This document shows positions 6,051 through 14,602 of a stretch of 64,000 nt of DNA, in pieces. The position numbers were made by a program, and so were the translations under genes. The DNA lies in assembly GCF_900460065.1 (NCBI RefSeq), contig NZ_UAVD01000037.1, positions 1 through 64,000 of the forward strand. The letters are read 5' to 3'. The stretch is from Streptomyces griseus (GTDB lineage: Bacteria > Actinomycetota > Actinomycetes > Streptomycetales > Streptomycetaceae). The notes below the pieces were generated by a model. That model was not told the origin of the DNA. It was given only the letters and a program-made list of their open reading frames with translations, and made no database searches. Position 1 is the first letter of the stretch. Each line of letters starts with the position of its first letter.

Positions 6051-8954
6051 GTGATCGCGCTCATCGTCGCCCACTTCGCCCTCGCGGCCTGCGCGGGCCC
6101 GCTGGTGCACCGGCTCGGCCGGCGGGCCTTCGTCGTGCTGGCGCTGCCCCCGGCGGCGGCCACCGTCTGGGCCCTCACCCGCTGGAACACCGCCGCGTCC
6201 GGAGGCGCGGACACCTGGTCCTGGGAGTGGATCCCGGACTACGGCGTCGCCCTCGACCTGCGCCTGGACGCGCTGGCCGAACTGATGGTGCTGCTCGCCG
6301 CCGGGGTCGGCGCGCTCGTCCTGCTCTACTGCGCCTCCTACTTCACCGACGACACCCCGCAACTGGGCCGCTTCGCCGGCAACCTGCTCGCCTTCGCGGG
6401 CACCATGCTCGCCCTCGTCCTCGCCGACGACCTGATCACGCTCTACGTGTTCTGGGAACTGACCACGGTCTTCTCCTACCTGCTGATCGGCCACGGCAGC
6501 GAACACCGGCACAGCCGCCGCTCCGCCCTCCAGGCCCTCGTCGTCACCACCCTCGGCGGCCTCGCCATGCTCGTCGGCTTCCTGATCCTCGGTCAGGCCG
6601 CGGGCACCTACCGGATCTCCGCGATCGTCGCCGATCCGCCCGAGGCGACGCTCGCGGTGTCCGTCGCCATCGTCCTCGTGCTGTGCGGGGCCCTGTCGAA
6701 GTCCGCGATCTGGCCGTTCTCGATGTGGCTGCCGAACGCCATGGCCGCGCCGACCCCGGTCAGCGCCTACCTGCACGCCGCCGCGATGGTCAAGGCCGGC
6801 GTCTACCTGGTCGCCCGGCTCGCCCCCGCCTTCGCCGACGTCCCCGTCTGGAAACCCGTCGTGCTCGTCCTCGGCGGCGCGACCATGCTGCTCGGCGGCT
6901 GGCGGGCGCTGCGCCTGAACGACCTCAAGCTCGTCCTCGCCTACGGGACCGTCAGCCAGCTCGGCTTCCTCACCCTGCTCGCCGGGACCGGCAACCGCGA
7001 CGCCGCCCTCGCCGCCGTCGCGATGATCCTCGCCCACGCCCTCTTCAAGGCCCCGCTGTTCCTCGTCACCGGCATCGTCGACCACGCCGCCGGCACACGT
7101 GACCTGCGGAAACTCTCGGGCGTCGGGCGTTCCCTGCCGTATGTCGCCGGCGTCGCCGTACTCGCCGCCGCCTCCATGGCCGCCCTTCCGCCGCTGCTCG
7201 GCTTCGCCTCGAAGGAGGCCGCGTTCGAGGCGCTGCTGCACGGCTCCGCCGCCGACCGCTGGGCACTGGCCGTCACCGTCGCCGGCTCCGCGCTGACCAC
7301 CGCGTACACCCTGCGCTTCGTCTGGGGCGCCTTCGCCCGCAAGCCCGGCGTCCCCGACACCCCCGTCCACCGCGTCGGGTGGGCCTTCCTCGCACCGCCC
7401 GCCCTGCTCGCCGTCCTCGGCCTGGTCCTCGGCCCCGGCGTCGGCTGGACCGACCGGCTGCTGGGCGCCTACGCCGACACGTTCCCGGCCGAGGGGAAGC
7501 CGTACCACCTGGCCCTCTGGCACGGCTTCGGCACCGCGCTGCTGCTGTCGGCCCTCGCCTGGGCCGCGGGCGCCGTGATCTTCCTGTGCCGAGCGCAGGT
7601 CACCCGGCTCTCCCGCCGGATCGCCTGGCCCACCGCCGACAGCGTCTTCGGCCACCTGCTGCTCGGGCAGGAACGTCTCGCCCTCCAGGTCACCGGCTTC
7701 ATCCAGCGCGGCTCCCTCTCCGTGTACCTCGCCACCACCCTCCTCGTCATGCTCGCCGGACAGTTCGCCGTCCTCGTCGTCGACACCCCCTGGAACGGGG
7801 CCGTGCGCCCCCGGCTCTGGGACAACCCGCTCCAGGGCGCGGTCGCCGCCCTGACCTGCGCCGCCGCCCTCCTCTGCCTGACGGTGCGCCGGCGCATGAA
7901 GGCCGTCGTCCTGGCCGGCCTCACCGGCTACGGCGCCGCCCTGCTGTTCGTCGTCCAGGGGGCGCCCGACCTGGCGCTCACCCAGTTCTGCGTCGAGACC
8001 GTCTCGATGATCGTCTTCGTGCTGGTACTGCGCCGGATGCCCGTCCACTTCCAGGAGACCGTGAGCACCTGGCGGCGGGCCGCCCGCATCCCGATGGCCC
8101 TCGCGGCTGCCGCCACCATCGGCGTCGGCGTGTGGGTCGCCGCCGCCGCGCGCACCGCCGAGCCGGCCGGCGCCGCCATGGTCCGGGAGGTCGCCGACCA
8201 CGGGCTCAAGGACGTCGTGGCCACCATCCTCGTCGACCTGCGCGCCTGGGACACGATGGGGGAGTCCGCCGTGCTCGCCGCCGCCGCGATCGGCGTCACC
8301 AGCCTCATCTACCTGCACCGCCGCAGCGAGGGCACCATGGCCCAGGAGGAGTTGCGGGGGCGCACCGCCTGGTCCCTGTCGGCCCACCGCTCCTCCCGGC
8401 TGCCGCAGGGCGACGACGTGGCCCCCGAACGCGGCTGGCTGGCCGCCGGAGCCACCCTCGCCCCCGAGCACCGCTCGATCGTCTTCGAAGTGGTGGCCCG
8501 GCTGCTGTTCCACCCGATCCTCGTGCTCTCGGTCTACCTGCTGTTCTGCGCCGAGAGCCTGCCCGGCGGCGGGTTCGTCGCCGGACTCGTCGCCGGACTC
8601 GCCCTGATCACCCGCTACCTGGCGGGCGGCCGCTTCGAACTCGCCGAGGCCGCCCCCCTGCAACCGGGACTCTTCACCGGCCTCGGCCTCTTCATCTCCA
8701 CCGGCGTGGGCCTCGTCGGCCTGATCGACGGCACCGTCCTGCACGCCTTCACGTACTACGGACACCTGCCGGTCTTCGGCTCGTACCACCTGAGCACCTC
8801 GGTCCTCTTCGACTTCGGCGTCTACCTGCTGGTCCTCGGCGTCGTCCTGGACATCGTGCGGGCCCTCGGCGCCAAGATCGACCGGCAGATCGAACGGGCG
8901 GCCGGCGTCCTGACCCCCGAAGGCGGCCCCGAGGCGGGAGGGATCCCCCGATGA
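6051..8954 (+). CDS. mnhA: Mrp/Mnh Na+/H+ antiporter subunit A, fused to subunit B
   Basis: A 967-residue polytopic membrane protein. Residues ~1-650 are the MrpA/NuoL-like core, with ELTTVFSYLLIGHG, the proton-channel helix WLPNAMAAPTPVSAYLHAA and the lysine-containing FKAPLFLVTG. The MrpA C-terminal domain follows (~650-770). From ~800 a MnhB domain is fused in frame (FHPILVLSVYLLFCAESLPGGGFVAGL), so the operon needs no separate B gene. With C-G it forms the multi-subunit complex that exchanges cytoplasmic Na+ (or K+/Li+) for protons. The GTG start at 6051 lacks a strong ribosome binding site. Its stop overlaps the mnhC ATG. Confidence 0.93.
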   Translation: MIALIVAHFALAACAGPLVHRLGRRAFVVLALPPAAATVWALTRWNTAASGGADTWSWEWIPDYGVALDLRLDALAELMVLLAAGVGALVLLYCASYFTDDTPQLGRFAGNLLAFAGTMLALVLADDLITLYVFWELTTVFSYLLIGHGSEHRHSRRSALQALVVTTLGGLAMLVGFLILGQAAGTYRISAIVADPPEATLAVSVAIVLVLCGALSKSAIWPFSMWLPNAMAAPTPVSAYLHAAAMVKAGVYLVARLAPAFADVPVWKPVVLVLGGATMLLGGWRALRLNDLKLVLAYGTVSQLGFLTLLAGTGNRDAALAAVAMILAHALFKAPLFLVTGIVDHAAGTRDLRKLSGVGRSLPYVAGVAVLAAASMAALPPLLGFASKEAAFEALLHGSAADRWALAVTVAGSALTTAYTLRFVWGAFARKPGVPDTPVHRVGWAFLAPPALLAVLGLVLGPGVGWTDRLLGAYADTFPAEGKPYHLALWHGFGTALLLSALAWAAGAVIFLCRAQVTRLSRRIAWPTADSVFGHLLLGQERLALQVTGFIQRGSLSVYLATTLLVMLAGQFAVLVVDTPWNGAVRPRLWDNPLQGAVAALTCAAALLCLTVRRRMKAVVLAGLTGYGAALLFVVQGAPDLALTQFCVETVSMIVFVLVLRRMPVHFQETVSTWRRAARIPMALAAAATIGVGVWVAAAARTAEPAGAAMVREVADHGLKDVVATILVDLRAWDTMGESAVLAAAAIGVTSLIYLHRRSEGTMAQEELRGRTAWSLSAHRSSRLPQGDDVAPERGWLAAGATLAPEHRSIVFEVVARLLFHPILVLSVYLLFCAESLPGGGFVAGLVAGLALITRYLAGGRFELAEAAPLQPGLFTGLGLFISTGVGLVGLIDGTVLHAFTYYGHLPVFGSYHLSTSVLFDFGVYLLVLGVVLDIVRALGAKIDRQIERAAGVLTPEGGPEAGGIPR

Positions 8955-9568
8955 TCGTCAGTGCCTCGCTCATCGCCACCGCCGTCGTGCTCTGCGCCGT
9001 CGGCGGCATCCTCATGCTGACCCGCCCGCTGACCCGCATCCTGCTCGGCGCCGTCATCCTCGGCAACGGCATCAACCTGCTGGTCCTCTCCTCCACCGGC
9101 CGGGCCGGCGCCGCGCCCCTGCTCTACGGGGTGTCCCTGAGCCGGGTCACCGACCCGCTGCCCCAGGCCATCGCGCTGACCGCGATCGTCATCACCCTGG
9201 CCACCACCGCGTTCCTGCTGGCCATGGCCTACCGCAGCCACCAGATCACCGGCACGGACGAGGTCCACGACGACCTGGAGGACCGGCGCATCGTGCTGCG
9301 CGCCGAAGTCCTCGGCGAGCGAGCCCAGTTGCGTGAACAGTTCCGGTCCGGCGCCGAACCCACCGCCGAGGAGCGCGAACGCTACCGGGAGGAGCGCCGC
9401 CGCCTGCGCGACCGGCTCCGCGCCGACCGCGCCCGCCAGGCCCGGGGCCGCGACGCCTCCGGCAACCTCTGGAACGACGTGCTGGGCGCGGACCCGGAGG
9501 ACTACGCACGCGACGGCGACGCCAAGGCGGACGACCGCTACCCCCGCGACCGAGGAGCCGACGGATGA
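8951..9568 (+). CDS. mnhC: Mrp/Mnh antiporter subunit C with long charged tail
   Basis: A 205-residue NuoK-like subunit. The first ~110 residues are the usual three-helix MnhC (GGILMLTRPLTRILLGAVIL, GNGINLLVL, PLPQAIALTAIVI). MnhC proteins usually end soon after this. Here a further ~95 residues are strongly charged and Arg/Glu-rich (ERERYREERRRLRDRLRADR), probably a cytoplasmic helix or coiled coil. ATGA overlaps link it to mnhA and mnhD. Confidence 0.92.
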   Translation: MIVSASLIATAVVLCAVGGILMLTRPLTRILLGAVILGNGINLLVLSSTGRAGAAPLLYGVSLSRVTDPLPQAIALTAIVITLATTAFLLAMAYRSHQITGTDEVHDDLEDRRIVLRAEVLGERAQLREQFRSGAEPTAEERERYREERRRLRDRLRADRARQARGRDASGNLWNDVLGADPEDYARDGDAKADDRYPRDRGADG

Positions 9569-11217
9569 ACGCGCTCGTCCCCCTGCCCGTGCTGCTGCCC
9601 CTGTGCGCCACCGGCCTCAGCCTCGCGTTCGGCACCCGCATGGCGCGCTTCCAGCGCTTCATCAGCGTCGCCGTGCTCACCGCCGTCCTCGCGCTCTCGG
9701 TGATCCTCATGATCGCCGCCGACCGGCAGGGCCCGCTCTCCGTCCACCTCGGCGACTTCGCCCCGCCGCTCGGCATCACCCTGGTCGCCGACCGGCTGTC
9801 CGGGCTGATGCTCACGGTCTCCTCGGCCGTCACGCTCTGCGTGCTGGTCTACTCCCTCGGCCAGGGCATGACCGACCGGGACAAGGAGACCCCGCTCGCC
9901 GTCTTCCACCCCGCCTACCTGATCCTCGTCGCCGGGGTCTCCTGCACCTTCCTCGCCGGCGACCTCGTCAACCTCTACGTCGGCTTCGAGATCATGCTGG
10001 TCGCCAGCTTCGTCCTGCTCACCCTCGGCGGCACCGGACCCCGGATGCGGGCGGGCTCCACCTACGTGATCATCTCGCTGTTCTCCTCCATGCTGTTCCT
10101 GACCGCCATCGCCATGACCTACGCGGCCGCCGGCACCGCCAACTTCGGCCAGCTCGCGGGGCGGCTGGCCGACCTCCCCATCGGCGTACAGACGCTGATC
10201 CAGGCGCTGCTGCTGACCGTCTTCGCGATCAAGGCGGCCGTCTTCCCGCTCGCCGCCTGGCTCCCCGACTCCTACCCGACCGCCCCGGCCCCCGTGACCG
10301 CCGTCTTCGCCGGACTGCTCACCAAGGTGGGCGTCTACTGCATGCTCCGCACCGAGACCCTGCTCTTTCCCGGCAACCGCCTCGGCGACCTCCTGATGGC
10401 CATCGCCCTGGCCTCGATGGTCATCGGCATCCTCGGCGCGGTCGCCCAGACCGACCTGAAGCGGCTGCTCTCCTTCACGCTGATCAGCCACATCGGCTAC
10501 ATGGTCTTCGGGATCGGCCTCGCCACCCGTGAGGCGTACGGCGGGGCCATCGTGTACGTCGCCCACCACATCACCGTCCAGACGACCCTGTTCCTCGTCA
10601 CGGGACTCGTCGAACGCCGGGGCGGCACCACCGAGCTGACCCGGCTCGGCGGTCTGGCCAGGGCCGCGCCGATGCTGGCCGCGCTGTTCTTCGTCCCCGC
10701 GATGAACCTCGCCGGCATCCCCCCGCTGTCCGGCTTCATCGGCAAGCTCGGACTGATGCGCGCCGGCGTCGCCGACGGCGGGGTCTGGGCCTGGCTGCTC
10801 GTCGCCGGCTCCGCCGCCACCAGCCTGCTGACGCTGTACGTCGTCGCCAAGGTGTGGAACCTGGCCTTCTGGCGGGCCGCCCCGCCCGGCCAGGCCGCCG
10901 CGGGCACGGTCCTGGAGTCCGGCGACGACAGCGACGACGACGCGGACGCGGGCCCCGACAGCATCCCCGGCACCGGCGACGAGGGCGTCGAGCCCGTCCA
11001 CCGCCCGGCGGGCCGGGCCGTTGCCGCGACCCTGCACGAACGGGCCGTGATCACCACCAGCAGGCTGCCCCGCCCGATGGTCGCGGCGACCGCGGCCACC
11101 ATCGCGATCGGCCTCGCCTTCACGGTGTTCGCCGACCCGCTCACCGCCTTCACCGATCGCACGGCCACCGAACTGCTCCAGCGGGCCCCCTACGTCCAGG
11201 AGGTGCTGGGCCGGTGA
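9565..11217 (+). CDS. mnhD: Mrp/Mnh antiporter subunit D
   Basis: A 550-residue NuoM/NuoN-like subunit with about 14 membrane segments. Typical motifs are FEIMLVASFVLLTLGG (membrane glutamate), FAIKAAVFPLAAWLPDSYP (lysine and TM7-8 region) and AQTDLKRLLSFTLISHIGYM. A hydrophilic, acidic stretch (~residues 452-475, ESGDDSDDDADAGPD) sits before the last helix, longer than in typical MnhD. The start overlaps mnhC and the stop overlaps mnhE. Confidence 0.92.
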   Translation: MNALVPLPVLLPLCATGLSLAFGTRMARFQRFISVAVLTAVLALSVILMIAADRQGPLSVHLGDFAPPLGITLVADRLSGLMLTVSSAVTLCVLVYSLGQGMTDRDKETPLAVFHPAYLILVAGVSCTFLAGDLVNLYVGFEIMLVASFVLLTLGGTGPRMRAGSTYVIISLFSSMLFLTAIAMTYAAAGTANFGQLAGRLADLPIGVQTLIQALLLTVFAIKAAVFPLAAWLPDSYPTAPAPVTAVFAGLLTKVGVYCMLRTETLLFPGNRLGDLLMAIALASMVIGILGAVAQTDLKRLLSFTLISHIGYMVFGIGLATREAYGGAIVYVAHHITVQTTLFLVTGLVERRGGTTELTRLGGLARAAPMLAALFFVPAMNLAGIPPLSGFIGKLGLMRAGVADGGVWAWLLVAGSAATSLLTLYVVAKVWNLAFWRAAPPGQAAAGTVLESGDDSDDDADAGPDSIPGTGDEGVEPVHRPAGRAVAATLHERAVITTSRLPRPMVAATAATIAIGLAFTVFADPLTAFTDRTATELLQRAPYVQEVLGR

Positions 11218-11843
11218 AACGCATCCTGCGCCTCTCCTTCCGCAACGCCGACCTGCCGCCGCTGAGCGCCGAGTTCGGCACCCGCCGCCGACGCGTGCTG
11301 GACCTGCCGCTGATCGCCTGGCTCACCCTCATCTGGGTGCTGCTCTGGTCCACCCTCACCTGGGCCAACGTCATCACCGGCCTCGTCGTCTCGGTCGCCG
11401 TCTGCCTCGCCTTCCCCCTGCCCCGCGTCGACCTGGGGCTACGGCTCCACCCCTGGGGCATCCTGCACCTGGCCGTCTACCTCCTCCACGACATGTACAC
11501 CTCCGGGGTGAAGGTCACCCGGCAGATCTTCTTCGGCCTGCCGCACCGGGCCGCCGTGATCGGGGTGCCCCTGCGCTGCCGCAGCGACCTGATGCTCGCG
11601 GCCACCGCCGTCGCCGTCTCCAACGTCCCCGGGGGCTCCATCATCGAGGTGCGCCGGGCCACCGCCACGGTCTTCCTGCACGTCCTGGACGCCGACCGGC
11701 CCGAGGAGCTCGAAGCCGCCCGGCGCCAGGTGTGGCGGATCGAGGAGCTGACCGTACGGGCCTTCGGCACCCCCGACGAGATCGCCCGGGTCGCCGGCCC
11801 CCCGCCACCGCCCCAGCTCGCCGCCGGGAGGCCCGCACCGTGA
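11214..11843 (+). CDS. mnhE: Mrp/Mnh antiporter subunit E
   Basis: A 209-residue subunit with a GTG start overlapping the mnhD stop (GTGA). It has two adjacent N-terminal hydrophobic helices (LIAWLTLIWVLLWSTLTWANVITGLVV region) followed by the soluble MnhE domain with AATAVAVSNVPGGSIIEV and VFLHVLDAD. About 25 residues precede the first helix, a little longer than usual. It is required for assembly of the antiporter complex. Confidence 0.92.
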   Translation: MKRILRLSFRNADLPPLSAEFGTRRRRVLDLPLIAWLTLIWVLLWSTLTWANVITGLVVSVAVCLAFPLPRVDLGLRLHPWGILHLAVYLLHDMYTSGVKVTRQIFFGLPHRAAVIGVPLRCRSDLMLAATAVAVSNVPGGSIIEVRRATATVFLHVLDADRPEELEAARRQVWRIEELTVRAFGTPDEIARVAGPPPPPQLAAGRPAP

Positions 11844-12163
11844 CCGCACCCGAAGTGGTCGACCGCGTCCTGCTCACCGCCGCCGTCGTCCTGATCCTGA
11901 TCGCCGGAGCCCTGCTGCTGGCCCGGATCTGGCGGGGTCCCTCCATGCTCGACCGGGCGATCTCGCTGGACGTCTGCGCCGCCCTGATCATCGCGGGCCT
12001 CGCCGCCAAGTCCGCCTTCGCCCGGGACCCGTTCTACTTCCCGATCATGCTGGTGCTGGCGTTCCTCGGCTTCACCGGCTCGGTGGGCATCGCCCGCTTC
12101 ATCGCCGTACGCGACCGTCCCCGCCCCCCGCACCCCGACGACGCCCAGGAGGGCCCGCGGTGA
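11840..12163 (+). CDS. mnhF: Mrp/Mnh antiporter subunit F
   Basis: A 107-residue three-helix subunit. The signature is RIWRGPSMLDRAISLDV followed by ALIIAGLAAKSAF and the last helix LVLAFLGFTGSVGIARFI. The GTG start overlaps the mnhE stop and the stop overlaps mnhG. Confidence 0.92.
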   Translation: MTAPEVVDRVLLTAAVVLILIAGALLLARIWRGPSMLDRAISLDVCAALIIAGLAAKSAFARDPFYFPIMLVLAFLGFTGSVGIARFIAVRDRPRPPHPDDAQEGPR

Positions 12164-12513
12164 GTCTCTGGCTCCAGATCGTCGACACGGCCGGTGCCGC
12201 GCTGCTCCTCATCGGCGCCGCGATCTGCCTGCTCGGGGTGATCGGCATGATCCGGCTCCCCGACGTCCTCTCCCGCAGCCACGCCGCGACCAAGCCGCAG
12301 ACCCTGGGCATGATCCTCGTGCTGGCCGGGGTCGCCCTGCGGCTGCGCAGCGGCATGGACCTCGCGACCCTCGGTCTCATCGCCTTCTTCCAGATGCTCA
12401 CCGGCCCGGTGGCCTCGCACCTGGTGGCCCGGTCCGCGTACCGCACCGGCCAGATCGACCACGACGAGCTGCTTTTCGACGAACTCGACGAGCAGCTCAC
12501 CGACGGCAGGTGA
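12160..12513 (+). CDS. mnhG: Mrp/Mnh antiporter subunit G
   Basis: A 117-residue three-helix subunit that closes the operon. Recognisable are GAAICLLGVIGMIRLPDVLSR, the motif SHAATKPQTLGMIL and a final helix FFQMLTGPVASHL. The tail is acidic (DELLFDELDEQL). The GTG start overlaps mnhF. All six cistrons are therefore linked by 4-nt overlaps, which implies coupled translation at equal stoichiometry. Confidence 0.92.
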   Translation: MSLWLQIVDTAGAALLLIGAAICLLGVIGMIRLPDVLSRSHAATKPQTLGMILVLAGVALRLRSGMDLATLGLIAFFQMLTGPVASHLVARSAYRTGQIDHDELLFDELDEQLTDGR

Positions 12514-12658
12514 GCGGACGGCGGACGAATGCGCCGCGTACCGCCGCCACCACGGCCCCGCCGCCCGGCGACGAGGGGCCCCGCGGGCCGCTCCACCGCC
12601 GGGCGTAGGGTGTCAGGGGGATCGCGCACCGGGCATGTCGAGCAGGGGGCAGGGAACC

Positions 12659-13204
12659 ATGGCGTACGGAACGGTCACGGCGGTCAGCAGCAGCGCCGGG
12701 CACACGTTCGGCAAGGAGAGCCGGGAGAGCGTGACCCTGCTCGCCGGACTCGGGGTCGAGGGGGACGCCCACGCCGGGGTGACCGTCAAGCACCGTTCCC
12801 GGGTGGCGCAGGACCCCACCCAGCCCAATCTGCGGCAGGTCCACCTGATCCACGAGGAGCTGTTCACCGAGCTGGCCGACGCCGGCTTCACCGTGGCCCC
12901 CGGGGAGCTGGGCGAGAACCTCACCACCCGGGGCATCGACCTGCTCGCCCTCCCCGTCGGCACGCGCTTGGGGATCGGCGACGACGCGGTCGTGGAGGTC
13001 ACCGGCCTGCGCAACCCCTGCCTCCAGATCGAGGCCTTCCAGGAGGGGCTGCTGAAGCAGGTCGTCGGCCGGGACGCGACGGGCGCGATCGTGCGCCGGG
13101 CGGGGGTCATGAGCGTGGTCCGCCGGGGCGGTGTCGTCCGCCCCGGCGACCCGGTCGCCGTCGAGCTCCCCGCCGGACCGCACCGCCCGCTGGAACGCGT
13201 CTGA
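12659..13204 (+). CDS. MOSC domain-containing protein
   Basis: A 181-residue MOSC protein of the YiiM-like short type. The ATG at 12659 is preceded by GCAGGGA; an in-frame ATG at 12635 has no site. The domain spans nearly the whole chain: GVEGDAHAG, RQVHLIHEELF, GELGENLTTRGIDL and the conserved cysteine in LRNPCLQIEAFQEGLL. MOSC domains bind molybdenum cofactor or carry sulfur; short ones include hydroxylaminopurine detoxification enzymes. No molybdoenzyme is adjacent, so the role is open. It begins 145 nt after mnhG, outside the coupled block. Confidence 0.85.
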   Translation: MAYGTVTAVSSSAGHTFGKESRESVTLLAGLGVEGDAHAGVTVKHRSRVAQDPTQPNLRQVHLIHEELFTELADAGFTVAPGELGENLTTRGIDLLALPVGTRLGIGDDAVVEVTGLRNPCLQIEAFQEGLLKQVVGRDATGAIVRRAGVMSVVRRGGVVRPGDPVAVELPAGPHRPLERV

Positions 13205-13292
13205 CCCCCGCGCCGCCCCGTCCGCGCCAAAGCACCGACGGGCCGGTGTCCGGCATGCCATGATGCGGGCAATGCCGGACGCTGGGGGGCGT

Positions 13293-14033
13293 ATGGGAAG
13301 CACGGGCACAGTGCTGCGCGAATTGCGCGGCGCACAGAAGAGCGCCAAGGGCGTCTCGCTCTACTCGCGGTACGTGAACCGGCCCACCGGGCGCGTGCTC
13401 GCGGCCGGGGCGTACCGGGCGGGCATGACGCCCAATCAAGTCACGCTGACCAGCGGACTGTTCACCTACGGAGCACTGGCCTCGGTCGCGCTCGTCGAGC
13501 CGTCCTGGACGCTCGGCGTCCTGGTCTGGGCGGCCCTCGCGGTCGGCTTCGCCTTCGACTCCGCCGACGGGCAGCTCGCCCGGCTCACCGGCGGGGGAGG
13601 GCCCGACGGGGAGTGGCTGGACCATGTCGTGGACTGCGGGAAGCTGCTGCTCGTCCACGCCGCCGTCCTGATCTCCTTCTACCGCTTCGGGGAACTGCCA
13701 TCCGAGGCATGGCTGTTGCTCCCGCTGGGCTTCCAGCTGGCGGCGGTGGTCACCTTCTGCGCGGGTCTGCTGCGCGAGCAGCTCGGCAAGGCGGCGGCGA
13801 GTGCCCGGGGCCCGTCCTGGGCGGCTCCGGAGGCCGCCGCGCCCGTCTCACGGGTCCGGGCCGTGGCGCTGCTGCCCGCCGACTACGGGGTGTTCTGCCT
13901 GGTGTTCCTGCTGCTCGGCGCACCCGGGGCGTTCCGCGCCGGGTACGCCGTGCTCGCGGTGGTGCAGGCGGTGTTCCTGGCGGCCTTCCTCGCCAAGTGG
14001 TTCAGGGAGCTGAAAGCGCTCCGGGCCGGTTGA
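13293..14033 (+). CDS. CDP-alcohol phosphatidyltransferase family membrane protein
   Basis: A 246-residue integral membrane enzyme. The family motif D-x2-D-G-x2-A-R-x8-G-x3-D-x3-D is complete (DSADGQLAR, then GEWLDHVVD). These enzymes transfer a phospho-alcohol from a CDP-linked donor to an acceptor alcohol, or the reverse, within the membrane. About five further hydrophobic segments follow. The start is uncertain: in-frame ATGs lie at 13260, 13263, 13272 and 13293; I chose 13293, behind a G-rich stretch. Its end overlaps the convergent cytidylyltransferase gene by 32 nt. That neighbour could supply a CDP-alcohol, which suggests a polyol-phosphate or phospholipid headgroup made for the adjacent polysaccharide locus. 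Confidence 0.85.
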   Translation: MGSTGTVLRELRGAQKSAKGVSLYSRYVNRPTGRVLAAGAYRAGMTPNQVTLTSGLFTYGALASVALVEPSWTLGVLVWAALAVGFAFDSADGQLARLTGGGGPDGEWLDHVVDCGKLLLVHAAVLISFYRFGELPSEAWLLLPLGFQLAAVVTFCAGLLREQLGKAAASARGPSWAAPEAAAPVSRVRAVALLPADYGVFCLVFLLLGAPGAFRAGYAVLAVVQAVFLAAFLAKWFRELKALRAG

Positions 14034-14451
14034 CGAGCACGTCGAGCGCCCGGCGGAGCTGGGTGCTCGACGTGTGCACGGTGTACGGGAAGTAGACGAC
14101 CTCCACGCCCACTTCGGCGAAGTCGCGCTCCAGCTTCTCCCCCTTGTCCGTGCCTCTCCAGTCGTCTCCCTTGAAGATCACGTCGAACCGGACCTGCTGC
14201 CAGGTCTCGACCTTGTCCGGCACGGTCTCCACGAACGCGGCGTCCACGAAGCGCACGCTGCGGACGATCTCCAGTCGTTCGCGGAGCGGGATCATCGGCG
14301 TGTGCCCCTTGGCGAGGGCGGCCATCTCGTCCGACACGACCCCCGCGACCAGGTAGTCGCACTGGCTGCGGGCGTGCCGCAGGATGTTGAGGTGCCCGAC
14401 GTGGAACAGGTCGTACACCCCGGGTGCGTAACCCACCCTGTGCTGCACCAT
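14002..14451 (-). CDS. Cytidylyltransferase (glycerol-3-phosphate cytidylyltransferase-like, TagD family)
   Basis: A 149-residue nucleotidyltransferase of the TagD/RfaE type. The HxGH motif is in GVYDLFHVGHLNILRHA. The substrate region includes KGDDW and the C-terminal TSSTQLRR, equivalent to the ISTT/RT-x-G-ISTS element. It would join CTP to a small phosphorylated alcohol, classically glycerol-3-phosphate. The start ATG at 14451 has GGGGGGAGAG upstream. It runs convergently into the CDP-alcohol transferase gene, with a 32-nt overlap of coding ends, and is divergent from the first glycosyltransferase. Confidence 0.85.
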   Translation of the reverse strand: MVQHRVGYAPGVYDLFHVGHLNILRHARSQCDYLVAGVVSDEMAALAKGHTPMIPLRERLEIVRSVRFVDAAFVETVPDKVETWQQVRFDVIFKGDDWRGTDKGEKLERDFAEVGVEVVYFPYTVHTSSTQLRRALDVLVNRPGALSAP

Positions 14452-14602
14452 CCGTATCTCTCCCCCCACGGTGAACGTGATCCGGTGATGTTCCAACGAC
14501 CTTACTGTGAAGAACACTTGTGCAAGCCGTGAACGGATAAGCTCGGCAGGGGCTGTTCCCCGATGGGGGCAGCGGCTGTCGTGGGGGGAAGGCGATCGTC
14601 CG

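Noticed and set aside
5406..8789. Very long open frame on the minus strand across mnhA
   Set aside because: It is opposite a gene with clear Mrp motifs. Its product is Gly/Glu/Arg-rich without a domain, as expected from the antisense frame of GC-rich coding DNA.
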